Source of the DNA: Timema cristinae
Taxonomy: Eukaryota; Arthropoda; Insecta; Phasmatodea; Timematidae
NCBI GenBank assembly: GCA_039000515.1
Contig: JBCFYV010000001.1
Span: 36,499,620 to 36,563,619, forward strand
Direction: 5' to 3'
DNA: 64,000 nt
Shown here one piece after another: positions 46,655 through 56,210 of this stretch. The notes beneath the pieces were generated by a model that was not told where the DNA came from, did no database searches, and worked only from the letters and a program-made list of their open reading frames with translations. Within the stretch, counting starts at the first letter, position 1. Each line of letters opens with the position of its first letter. Both the position numbers and the translations under genes were made by a program.

Positions 46655-47215
46655 CTATTTATATAGTTTTTTCTCTCTAAAATGTAAAACCGCTACGGTG
46701 GGCACGGGACCCGATTGAAAATTCACTCGTTCGCCAAACTTTGTATATAAGCCTATACTTATAGAGTCAAAACTACATTTCTCGACGGGAAAATAGAATA
46801 TAGGAAAGAACACGTGATGTGCATTGGCGGAGGGGAACTGTATGATCCTAATCCATCTTACATACGAGTCGCCTAGCAACTGTGGTCCTATAATGTCTGT
46901 GTACACAAAGACGGGCTCCATTTCGATTGAACTAGAGCAAGGTAGTTTACGATTAGGTCGCAAAAAGACCCCCTTAATATCCTCGCTCATTAAATCCCTC
47001 ATATGTGTATTAACCGCATTAAGTGACTCTATGTTGGGTAGTCTGTTTCGAATTGTTGTAATTATGTCACCGATGCCCACATAGAGACGAACAGGAAATC
47101 CTATTTTAAATTTTCTTTTCGCCACCGTAAATGAAATTGTGTTTTTGAATGGTGTAGTTATGGGTGACTTGCCGGGCGTCCATGCACCCTTTCGTTTTTT
47201 AATCTCAGTCAACAT
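46655..47215 (-). CDS. Penton-like minor capsid protein
   Basis: 186 residues, intact from ATG at 47,215. It ends with the pattern I know from Polinton minor capsid (single jelly-roll, vertex) proteins: FPIFYFPVEKCSFDSISIGLYTK followed by FGERVNFQSGPVPTVAVLHFR. The N-terminus is basic (KKRKGAWTPGKSP). The protein would occupy the capsid vertices. It lies directly between the virion-associated ORF at 47.25-47.58 kb and the basic protein at 46.3 kb, the usual grouping of capsid genes. Confidence 0.82.
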   Translation of the reverse strand: MLTEIKKRKGAWTPGKSPITTPFKNTISFTVAKRKFKIGFPVRLYVGIGDIITTIRNRLPNIESLNAVNTHMRDLMSEDIKGVFLRPNRKLPCSSSIEMEPVFVYTDIIGPQLLGDSYVRWIRIIQFPSANAHHVFFPIFYFPVEKCSFDSISIGLYTKFGERVNFQSGPVPTVAVLHFREKKLYK

Positions 47216-47246
47216 TGTATGATCGCGAAGATTGTACCATTGAAAT

Positions 47247-47581
47247 TCAGATATTAAAACCTCTAGCTAAACCTTTATCACTTATCGAGCTCTTAATTTT
47301 ATTATAAAGCTCATTAAAGTAGGTGAAATCTTGTTGAGGAAACGAAACACGGCCCACTTGGGTCACCACGACGTTTGCCGTCAATTCTTTATCTTTGGAT
47401 AAAATGTTATCTTCGAGAGTTTCAAACCCACGGGATAGAATAATTGAGCAAGTCCCACCTACCACCGGTCGTGTTCTAGCCGTATGGCCTGTGCCAATTT
47501 TGTAGTATAGTAAGAGAGTGTATTATTCTCGTAATATTCGGCAGTTGAATCCGACGGCAGCGCTACATAAAACTGACTCAT
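47247..47581 (-). pseudogene. Conserved Polinton virion-associated ORF, broken
   Basis: The start ATG at 47,579-47,581 overlaps the integrase stop (ATGA). The frame begins MSQFYVALPSDSTAEYYE, a start I recognise from a Polinton ORF commonly encoded near the penton gene. It continues TTKLAQAIRLEHDRW and hits TAG at 47,459-47,461. The same frame then keeps family-like sequence (VGLAQLFYP) for a few codons before a shift into the frame of the 72-codon ORF (GFETLEDNIL...FTYFNELYNKI). It thus has one nonsense codon and one frameshift within 60 bases. Function unknown. Confidence 0.7.
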
Positions 47582-48632
47582 ATTTGTTTAATGTTAGACA
47601 CAGGCACCCAGCTGTTGAAAGAACTGTCGTATCCTTTCCACTTGACTAGATGATGTTGAATGCCTTTAATCCGCTTACTCTGTACTATTTTATCTATTTG
47701 AAAAATCGTTGGACGACGCACGCGAACTAGTTCGTAGTTATAAAAATGTCCCTCAATAGGCGGCCCGCGCAGATCCTGTGACGAATAGACCGGTTGGGGA
47801 AGTCTAGGAATTACTTTAAATATGCTAAATATTTCTGTAAAATTAGCCTCGTATCCTTTGTAAAAAATCATTTTTTCTTTACTTATGCGCACATGATCGC
47901 CTACCTTGAACAAAATTTTCCCTATTTTAATTTTAGCCCACCGCTTTCGCAGGCGCAATAGTATTTTAAGTACGTGAATAGGCTTGACTGAAGCGGGAAC
48001 CATTCCTATAGTCGAATGAACACTAGCGTTATAATTTTGAACTAGCTTGCTCAGCACATCGACGTAGTTGTGAGGGTTGAATGCGGTGAAATAGTACCAC
48101 ATTTTAGTTTTCAGTGTGCGATTGAAACGTTCCACGAAGGCCCCCTTTATATCTGGATTATGCAAATGATAGAAATGAACGCCCCCTTGTTTCAAAAATG
48201 ATCTAAATTTAGAATTTAAAAATTCCTACCCTTGTCCGATTGAATCAAAAGGGTATGTTGTCCTTCCTTAAAAATCTGTTTTATACCCAGCGTGATGTCT
48301 GCGCCCGATTTTGTTTTAAGCGTTATAGACCACGCGTACTTTGAAAATACATCAATAATGTTTAGAATATAATTGACGCCCCGGTTGTCCTTATTTAAAG
48401 CTCTCATATCTACTACATCAATCTCCCACACATCGTCGGTATTGGTGATTCTGTGCGGGTTACGTGGGAACCTTTTTCTTAAACCACGGTGAAGAGTGTA
48501 CGCGTCCTGCCCGGTTAACCATTCGTCTACTTTTATTTTATCCAACCGACTATACTTTTTAAGATTGCTGGCGGTCGAGAAGGCCAAAGGTCATGGGAGA
48601 TTGTAATATAATTTTTTTAACGAGGCGCTCAT
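47578..48632 (-). pseudogene. Polinton integrase with chromodomain, broken
   Basis: A retroviral-type DDE integrase that would insert the element. The ATG at 48,630-48,632 is followed by TGA at 48,591-48,593. The frame then runs 123 codons with an HH-type lead-in (HRGLRKRFPRN), catalytic Asp in DVVDM and second Asp in IQSDKG, ending at TAA about 48,216. A one-base frameshift in a T run (about 48,215) moves the rest into the 205-codon ORF, with catalytic Glu in AFVERFNRT. The final 35 residues form a chromodomain (HHLVKWKGYDSSFNSWVPVSNI). All three catalytic residues survive, but one stop and one frameshift abolish the full protein. Confidence 0.9.
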
Positions 48633-48639
48633 CTTAGTG

Positions 48640-49255
48640 TGTTTCAACGTGGTCTAGCGGGAAAAAGTTTAGAAATGACTGTTTTATATTTTAAACCTCT
48701 GCTGGACGTTATTTTCGCGATAGGATCAAAGTTTTGTCGATGAGCCCTCGTGGCAGTTAGTATGTATTTATATTTTTTAAATCACTCTCAATAATTATAT
48801 CTTTATTAACGTTTCTTTTTGTCAACAACTCCCAAAGTCCTTGCGTGCCTTTATAGTGTGTGTTACCCAGGTATATATCGTTATCGTCTACGGTGAAACT
48901 CGAATTGCCTATTTTAAATGTATCCCCCCTTTTCTAATTCCAAATATAGGATCAGTAGACACTCTCCGGTGAACGTAAGGTGACAAATATTTTCCTGCTA
49001 TGCTGCCGAACAGGCAGGAGGAACCTGTTTCAATTCATCAAATTCTGAACTAGGCAGGAAATACGACTCTCCTTCCAACCACCCACCCTGCTTCTCTATC
49101 GAGTCTACAACACTAATAGGACTGCTTTGATATGTCGCCTCGTCTGAAATGAATCGAGGTGGAACCGGCTGTCTCCTAGGTCGTTTTCTTTTTACTTTTC
49201 GTTGTGCAAGTCGACCGGTCTTCGTTTTAATACTGTGGGGCCCACGTTGGGTATT
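48640..49255 (-). pseudogene. Conserved Polinton ORF (GLWELL type), heavily broken
   Basis: Not visible as one ORF. The stretch 49,255-48,998 is open and Arg/Lys-rich (RLAQRKVKRKRPRRQP) then acidic (GESYFLPSSEFDELKQ), ending TAG at 48,998-49,000 and lacking an ATG. After it come STDPIFGIRKGG (about 48,960), then in another frame IGNSSFTVDDNDIYLG and YKGTQGLWELL (about 48,915-48,820), stop at 48,757-48,759. A further frame holds a basic 'SSRGLKYK' tail. The FGIR, IGN...D, Y.GT.GLWELL order recalls a conserved Polinton ORF of unknown function. At least three breaks. Confidence 0.6.
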
Positions 49256-49263
49256 TTAATTGT

Positions 49264-49458
49264 TTATTTCGCTCTCTCCCTGTTTGTTAAATAACGCTGT
49301 TGATGCTTTCTAAAACTAGCCAATCTTTGATAATCGTCAATTTTTTTTCTAGATTTCAGAATATTTTTCATCTGTACAAAGTCGGTTGTGGCGTTGTCAT
49401 CGTGTTTATAGCGAAAAAGATCGGGTGGTGCGAGAAGCATCTGTTTAAGTTGTGACAT
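49264..49458 (-). CDS. Small conserved Polinton ORF, 64 residues
   Basis: Intact from ATG at 49,458. It begins MSQLKQMLLAPPDLF, then a helical charged stretch (MKNILKSRKKIDDYQRLASF) ending with HQQRYL. The pattern 'LLxPPxLL ... MxxIL ... Y..hhQRYL' matches a short protein I know from insect Polintons; function unknown. It lies 4 bases after the stop of the upstream small membrane protein, suggesting a compact transcription unit. Confidence 0.6.
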   Translation of the reverse strand: MSQLKQMLLAPPDLFRYKHDDNATTDFVQMKNILKSRKKIDDYQRLASFRKHQQRYLTNRERAK

Positions 49459-49462
49459 ATTA

Positions 49463-49784
49463 TTATTTAACCAATGCCCCTACAAGGGTGGAAAGAATAG
49501 TCGGTAGTATGATGCTCAAGAAGCCGCCCGATTGAACGACTATATTTCTTTTCTCTTCAGTGAAACACCACTGCTAGCCAATTTCCGCATACAGTTTTTA
49601 TACTTTATTAATTTTTGCTTATCTCTTTTACTAATTTTAATATTATTGTTTAATGTGTTTAACGAACATTCACCGAGTGTTTTATAACATCCGGGTCAAC
49701 GACTTTAAGAATATCTTTGCGCAATTTCGGACTGGCCGTTTTCAACACCCGCAGTACGTGTCTATTTTTCTTGACTAGTTTCAT
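49463..49784 (-). pseudogene. Small Polinton membrane/virion protein, frameshifted
   Basis: The ATG at 49,782-49,784 overlaps the end of the ATPase gene in another frame. It begins with a basic helix (KKNRHVLRVLKTASPKLRKDI, then LKVVDPDVIK) and a frameshift near 49,685. Another frame continues with ECSLNTLNNNIKISKRDKQ and NCMRKLASSGVSLKRKEI. After another shift the end is QSGGFLSIILPTILSTLVGA, a hydrophobic C-terminus, stop at 49,463-49,465. A 'KK..QxGGFL + hydrophobic tail' ending is characteristic of a small Polinton protein next to the ATPase, possibly a membrane or minor capsid protein. At least two frameshifts. Confidence 0.65.
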
Positions 49785-50409
49785 CTAGTAGTCTAGCGGG
49801 GACAAACACTTTACAAATAGTGTCGAATACGTCCGTTTTGAATCGCAAGTGTTCGTCCACGTTCTGACTTAGATCAAAGAGTAAATACCCGTGAGGTGAT
49901 TCGGTTGCTTTCCTATAGATTCTTTGTATTTCGGATGGATTATCCGGATAAACTTGTCTTGCTAGATAGTTTATCTGTGTTTGATCACGCGAGTTTTTAA
50001 ACACAACCTTGTATTTAGAGTTTAGCGAGATGTCACGAGACTTACTCCCCTGGTAGAAAAGATTTTGTGTGATCAGAATAACCGATAGGTTTCTATGATG
50101 ACTACCCTTGGTGAAAAGTTCACTCACATTGTTAGAATAAACCTCGTTCATTAAATCGTCCAGCAGGACGAGTTGAGGCGCGGCCTTAGTTTTAATATCG
50201 AAATTGTTCGGTACACCTTTGTGTAGTGTGACGTGGTGTTGACTTGAGGGAATATAATTTCTCTCGCTGAAATACTATAGAATTCTATTAAATTTATCCC
50301 CACTGTACACCTGTTTTAAATTTAACAGAAAATTCTCAAAAAATGTAGTTTTCCCCCAATCAGACGGTCCCGCTAATATCAGTGTGAAAGGGTGTACAAA
50401 CACAGACAT
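49762..50409 (-). pseudogene. A32-like packaging ATPase, one in-frame stop
   Basis: FtsK/HerA-type genome-packaging ATPase of Polintons. The ATG at 50,407-50,409 opens a 216-codon frame. Walker A is GPSDWGKT (about 50,370-50,345); Walker B is QLVLLDDLM (about 50,180-50,150), preceded by a HKGVPNNFDIK segment. The sensor-like SVILITQNLFYQG follows, then RDQTQINYLARQVYP and a C-terminal ESPHGYLLFDL. A TAG at 50,275-50,277 interrupts it between Walker A and Walker B; the frame is otherwise continuous. The largest open part (49,762-50,151) is the C-terminal half. Confidence 0.88.
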
Positions 50410-50587
50410 CGATGTGCACTCGCCTGGTGTTGCTTTAAAACTAAAAAATAAAAATTACGATTTCAAATTTATAGTAGTGGTGGCGACGAACCAAGAAATT
50501 TTACGTTTAATTTAATTTTTTATAGCCGAAAAATTTATCATGATCGATCCGGACACCTTTAGTCTATCATATCAATAAAAAGGTTTT

Positions 50588-50883
50588 TTATCTACAATTT
50601 CGTCCCCCCTTTACATAAATTATAGTAGAGGAAGCGAGAGAGAGTGCACAAATTATATCAAATTTATTGGCGACCGCGTCGTCCCAATGCAGACCGTGAT
50701 GGTTATATGTGAGCCAATCACAATGTTTTTTAATATGCCGCGGTATTTTTGAAATGGAATATGGTGACTTAAATGTATAGTGATGTACATCACTTCCACC
50801 CATAGGTATTATACTGCATTCTTTTAATATGAACTTATTACATTCGTCTTTCAATCCCTGAAATCTACAATTACGTTGGTCAT
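50588..50883 (-). pseudogene. 'DFQ'-family accessory protein, copy 2 (frameshifted, short)
   Basis: The ATG at 50,881-50,883 starts MTNVIVDF and is followed after a one-base shift by the frame with LKDECNKFILKECSII, YTFKSPYSISK, DWLTYNHHGLHW and IIYVKGG. It ends at TAA 50,588-50,590, before the C-terminal CP region present in the copy at 41,941-42,432. A good splice acceptor (TTTCCTTTACAG) lies 24 bases upstream of the ATG, so the gene may have a 5' leader intron. Divergence from copy 1 is large, so the two are old paralogues or independent captures. Function unknown. Confidence 0.65.
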
Positions 50884-51072
50884 GTTGTTGTTGTTGTACC
50901 AAAACTGTAAAGGAAAAAAAACAATTAACAGTCACTGTGTGAGGAGACCTCTGTAAAAAAACAATTAACAGTCAGTGTCCCAGTCACGTACATAAATATC
51001 ACTTGGCTCGTCTACGATGATGTCAGACATTGTGACATTTTTTCTTTATAGACGGCGGTCCATCAATCTTCG

Positions 51073-51285
51073 TTACGCCCATATTATAATGATCCAAACA
51101 ATATTTATAATCTTTTTTAATTCGGGTTGCGCAGTGGGAGAGAGTAAGTTCCAAGCGCGATTTATATCTCTAGACGCGTATGTTTTAATAAATTCTATAG
51201 GTAAACTATTCAACTCCGCGGCAGACATCAGACACAAATCCTGCATCTCAGAGTACATGAGGATGGACGAGTTGATTTGATCCAT
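51073..51285 (-). CDS. Small ORF after dUTPase, 70 residues
   Basis: Starts with ATG overlapping the dUTPase stop (TAATG), a tight arrangement. The first 40 residues are acidic/helical (SSILMYSEMQDLCLMSAAEL), with a SLPIEFIKTYASRDINRAW segment. The C-terminal 15 residues are very hydrophobic (IINIVWIIIIW) and could be a membrane anchor or read-through after a frameshift. Not recognised. A tiny further frame with EPSDIYVRDWDTD lies at about 50,965-51,030 and could be a displaced tail of this gene. Confidence 0.45.
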   Translation of the reverse strand: MDQINSSILMYSEMQDLCLMSAAELNSLPIEFIKTYASRDINRAWNLLSPTAQPELKKIINIVWIIIIWA

Positions 51286-51799
51286 TATACTAATTTACAA
51301 TTACCGGTGACACGATCTTTTATAGGGATGTCACTCGATCCAAACCCTCCCTCCCCCCTCTGAGTGTTTGATAGCGAATCAGTGTGTTCAACTCTAGGGT
51401 AATCAATTTTCACACATATTAGTTGAGTAATTTTATCACCGCTTTTAATTGTGAAAACAGTGTCGCCGTGATTATTGATTAATACGCAAATATTACCACG
51501 ATAGTCTTCGTCTATAACCCCAGCCAAAACATCTATGCCGTGTTGAAGAGCCAGACTAGATCGCGGAGATATTCTACCGTACGTTCCTGCTGGTAATATA
51601 CTAGAAATATTTATCTCAACTAAACGCCTGCACGAGGACTGTATACTGCAATTGTAGGGACTTTTCAAGTCTAGACCTGCAGAGTGTGGTGTGGCTCTAA
51701 CCGGGGAGATGCCATTTCTATTTATCTTTTTGCTCTTTAATACAGATGACACTGGAATCAGAGAGATAGAGAGAGAAAAATGTCAATATATATTTTACT
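51285..51799 (-). CDS. dut: dUTPase, intact, probable intron splitting the start codon
   Basis: Trimeric-type dUTP pyrophosphatase; it would hydrolyse dUTP to dUMP and keep uracil out of element DNA. The coding frame from 51,750 carries all five motifs: I ATPHSAGLDL, II GRISPRSSLA, III GVIDEDYRGN, IV GDKITQLI, V RGEGGFGSSD. Length about 155 residues is normal. The frame has no ATG at its start: it is preceded by TTCCAG|TG. An upstream A|GTAAAA donor at 51,799/51,798 would remove a 47-base intron (51,752-51,798) and create ATG from A + TG. Placed between PolB and the packaging block. Polintons do not all carry dUTPase, so this may be a captured gene; it is fully open while PolB is not. Confidence 0.85.
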
Positions 51800-51914
51800 G
51801 ATAGTTTTCTATACCACCTGCTGGGGTTCATTCCCAGCACACACCTCTTATCAACTATAGCCATAGGGTACGTACGTGTTGTTATTTAATCTTCTACGCT
51901 TACTGAATACAATA

Positions 51915-54900
51915 TTATATTTTTTCTCTCCAACTGGGAGACGATGATGGCGGCTCTTTTTCTTTTAATTTTCGGGGGTTAGTCACGTGTACGGGGTCCA
52001 TGTCTTTCAAAATCATGTCTTTAAGATTAGTGAAGTTTACAATCTTTGTGTTTTCATAGTTTAGTGTTATACCCCTGACCTTAGTAATGGACTTGTAAAC
52101 GTTCGTCTCTGGGTCAAACACATTGTAAGAATAATTATTAGGTCCACCGGAAGCAAACTCTGTAATGTACGCGCTCTCACAGTAGGCGGTCAGCTCGTTT
52201 GTCATGTCACCCAACATGTCGCCTGTCGGTATCGTGTACGTGTCTGTCGGTCTTATCACACTTATAATAGAGTCCGTGTCATAGTAAAGACAAGAACCGC
52301 CCAAGTGCCTGAAATATAAACACAATTTAATACGTGCACCGGTGGTCACATACGCGGCTATAGGCCCATTGACCGTATCGAGGGGAGTACGGCTTCGTCA
52401 CGGTAAGTCCACGAGACGTAAGCAACCTCGTCATTGGGTAAATAATGTTGCGAACCTCTGTCCCCGGGGTGGTGAGTAGAGATGAAAAGTCTTTTGGATT
52501 GTTCACAATGTTGATCTGCGTTTTGTTCTCGTTCAATGCAAATCGTCCCCAGAAAGAGTTTAAACACAATTTGGCGAGTGCGCGCTTTCCTGGATTTTTA
52601 ACAATTTCGTTTTTATCCAGCACTATTCCCTCTGTTTTGTAATACTCGCTAACGTAATTGTCTTTGTCCTCGTCTGTTTTCAGCCATCCAGGGTATCCAG
52701 ACGCCTCCTGTTTGATCTTGAGAAACGTGTTAATATACTCTACAAACAGTCCCTCTTCTTTGGTCTTAGGATTGAACTGGGTAATTTTATATTCCCAAAA
52801 TTCGTGTACTCTAACCATCGCGTAGCCCATTTCTAGCGCTAGTCGAACCTCGTCCACTATTCATGTGCCTGTAATAGTCCTGTCAGAGTCGCTGTGTAAA
52901 CAATCCCCTTGGTTCATCTCCATTGCACAAGAGGAGCATAAACAAAACATTAATTTTGATTGTGTCTTGTAGGGCAGTACGGGGTGATACAAATTTCTAG
53001 GAGGTAGAACAGTGCATTTAATTAGTCCCTCTCGGTCTACAACGTCCACGGGGCAATCTTCGGCGACCAAAATATTTATAGGATGGCCTACAGGAAATTT
53101 AAAATATTTGCATACCCAGGCATATAAACTGCAGACATCAAGATAGCCTATTTTTTCGACGGGGTTTGTCTTGTAGTGTAATGTCATAGATTCACACCGT
53201 CCACCGTACAGTGCGTCACGTGGATGAGTGGGGCAGTTTGAATCATAGGGTGATTATTTAGCTCTAGATCTAGTTGTGTGTCTTCAGTTAGTATTTTGTC
53301 AAAGTCACACTCTTTCATTGTTGTAACAATGTACCCTGCGGCTCTAAATGCTCGATCTCTCAACAGAGTGCACTCGTATCGCTCGGTGAGAGTCTCTTTC
53401 GTCCCTGTTATAATCACGTCACGGTTCATGTACACCCGTGGAAGAAACATCCGCCAAACTCAAAAATCTCACTCGTCTCGTCACAGTAGCCGTCCACCTT
53501 CCTGCCCAAGATTTCTATCTCACGTCCGTTGAAGGCGTGCCGTATGTGAATATCGGGTCAGGTTTTCTCCAGATAGACTAACCATTTTATGTCTTTCACA
53601 GACTGTCTGTCACCGCACCTGTATCCCCCCTTGGGCAGGATGGCTATCGTATCGGGGGCTAAGAATAATTTTCTAAATAAACGATTGCACGCCGACGATA
53701 TTGTGATAGATTCCCTAAAAACGTCTGTCGCACCTATATTTAGAAATAAATGATGAAATGTACGGAAACCCTTGTGTAATACATTTACGTCATCCACACA
53801 ATAGGCCTCCAGCTCTGACTTATTATTAAATAAATACCCCTGTTGCAATTTCTCAGCGTGCCACACCATAAAGTCATTTCGCTGATCGGGTTTCATATAA
53901 TCCGCACCAAACATTTCGGGACCGGGCATCTCACCGATATAATTTAAATTATTTTCTGTATTAAACAGATAGGGGTAGTGTCCTTTTTTACAGTCTAGTC
54001 CAAACGCTTTCGGGATCTGTCTCAGTGGCATAGGTAGGAAACATAGGCTGTCTTTAAATTGTATGTTGTCCATTGTCATGCAGACTATTTTAGTTGCGGC
54101 CACGATAATTTTAGGGGTGCAGTTTAGTGATAGAAATCTATTCAGGATAAATATAGTGTCGAAGCCTTTTCCATTATGCGCAACGCAAACTGTTTTATTA
54201 TCAAACGGCCTCGGTTGTCTCAGGTAATCGATGAAGCCATCTACCGGATTATCCCAAAAGGAATGAGATCGTTTCCCGCATTGGTCACAATCCTCGTCCA
54301 TATTATCGTTAAATCCACATTTTACACAATAGTGTTATACGTGAAATAAATTCGGTTCATGCACAAAACAATCATCGGTTATAGCGCGATCTTGACTAGT
54401 CTCGAAATCATAAAATACCATTTGGTAATTATCATCAAGCTGCTTCCGACTCAACACCTGCATATAAAAACGATGCGGGTTTTCTTTGTTCTGTTTGCAC
54501 GTTGCGCAGTATGATTTAAAACATTCGTGATTTATCCCTTTGTTTTATCACAGGTAATACACACCTGTGTTAAATCACAAACTGTTTTATTACCGCGAAT
54601 TTTATTCGTTTTATGACTAGTGAAACAAGCGGCAGACCTAAATATTCGGTTACATTCATTGCAATACACATTTTATTCGCTTTCATACAAACACGGAGGT
54701 ATGGACATACATTTGGGTGAAGCACTCTTACATGAATGTCTTGCACCTCTTTCAAAGCCGGTATTACATCCGTCGCAAAAATAGCGAACGGAAAATGCCG
54801 CCGTCATATTGATTATTACGTTAAAGTGATGCGTGACGTCATCTTACAGTAGATTAATGTACCTAGTAGAAGACGACACCCCCTCATTCCACACGCCATT

Positions 54901-55850
54901 GACCGTTGAGAGGGTATTATACACGCGTAATTTATATTCGTCACCGAAATAACGTTGAAATTTATCGAGATGTTCGTGCCCCTCTCCCCCGATATATCTA
55001 CGCAAGATTTTGAGAGAAGCACATCTACCGCATTTTTTATTTTCCATCCATTAGTATACGATTTATAATTAATATCATTAGTGATTTTGGCTATCGCTAT
55101 TACTATAGCGTGTGCCAAACAATTCGTCAATGATTTAACAGAAACTATACTCCTTTTATGGTGACTCAGATAATTGTTTAGAAAGCACCTTCTTTTTAAT
55201 GCTCTACCGTTGCCCATCATCATTTTGATATGACTCACTTTAATCATCAATACATCTGCTATACCAAATCTGGCGTTAATCTGAATAACTTTTGTTAATG
55301 TATTCATAATAGTATTCACATCAATTTGATCACATCTACGGTACGAAACCCCGACCGGTTTATCGAGGTTATTCTCCGTGTTGGTGATCGCGAGTCCAAT
55401 TAAATCGTAGGGTGCCGTACCTCTAAGAAAGTATGCTAATAAACTAGAAAAACACGTCATTAGATAATGCATTGGTCTCACGTTCGTAATCAAAGGGTTG
55501 AATCGGACTAAAATATCCCTGCCTAAGGTGTTGAACCGAGTATAAGTTCGTTCTGTCTCGTTTATTATTGTAAATGAGTCATTAGTGTTTGTAACCCCTC
55601 CCACATAATCAAAAATGTGTTGGTGTTGTCTGTTAATGTCTGAGGTAGAGGGTATAGTTTCGTCGACTATAAATGTTTGTTCGTTAGACACTATAAAAAG
55701 TTAAAAGAAAATTAATTGTTAGTTTAAATAATATATTGAGAATAGAGAAACACACAAAAGAAAATTAAAAAAATAAGTATAGAAACATATAAAATATTAG
55801 TTTAACTAATAAATGGAACACTAGAAAATAATAGTAAAATTATGCTTACT
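51915..55850 (-). pseudogene. Protein-primed-type DNA polymerase B, multiply broken
   Basis: The replicative polymerase of Polintons. Parts in order: N-terminal domain 55,691-55,040, then a shifted frame (GHEHLDKFQRYFGDEYKLRVYN, 55,047-54,844); a Cys-rich zinc-binding-like region (about 54,790-54,540); Exo I YDFET (54,399-54,413); Exo II VAHNGKGFD and Exo III YCVDDVNVL in 54,301-53,558; then fragments 53,450-53,184 and 53,187-52,861. Motif A is YLDVCSLYAW near 53,145, motif B KLCLNSFWGRF near 52,560, motif C YYDTDSI near 52,290; the end is at 51,915. At least six frame changes or stops. The first frame has no ATG: acceptor TTTTTATAG|TG at 55,691 and donor A|GTAAGC at 55,849 would form it. Confidence 0.92.
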
Positions 55851-55940
55851 TTTACCAGAGAGCTTGGTGTTGTTTTTTACGTGACAACTTCTTTTCAGTC
55901 GAAAAGATGGCAATGAATTGATAACTTGGTATAGTTAAAT

Positions 55941-55955
55941 TCTCCTTTTATAGAC
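55941..55955 (-). promoter_or_regulatory. TATA box upstream of PolB leader exon
   Basis: The minus strand reads TCTATAAAAGG at about 55,953-55,944. An initiator-like TCATTG lies about 35 bases downstream (about 55,912), the predicted leader exon runs to 55,850, and the intron 55,691-55,849 follows. The order and spacing are coherent, which supports the split-start gene model for PolB. Confidence 0.6.
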
Positions 55956-56149
55956 CTTCAGCTCAATGTGTTTTTCTGAACACTGCTTTCAAACTCATGT
56001 GTGTTGATTTCGACACCACACCTTTCACCAACGACCTGAATATCTAATTAGAAAGATACGTGCTTCTCTATTACTAGCTGGTAGAAAGTTGAATACTTAA
56101 TAGAAATCAATCAATAAAATTACATAATGATTACATAATATTTCTAATA

Positions 56150-56172
56150 GGTATATATATATATATATATAA
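56150..56172 (+). promoter_or_regulatory. TA-rich core promoter of accessory gene
   Basis: An extended TATATATATATATATATAA run ends about 40 bases before the ATG at 56,211. It can act as a TATA box, though a plain (TA)n microsatellite cannot be excluded. Confidence 0.4.
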
Positions 56173-56210
56173 GGAAAGGCGGGAATATTAACTATATTAT
56201 ATTGATCATC

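Noticed and set aside
44476..48632. Endogenous retrovirus or integrated adenovirus
   Set aside because: Integrase and adenain-like protease occur together with PolB, packaging ATPase and jelly-roll capsid between long TIRs and a 6-bp duplication, which defines a Polinton.
51017..51280. 87-codon plus-strand ORF opposite the 70-residue ORF
   Set aside because: Antisense shadow of the minus-strand Polinton block.
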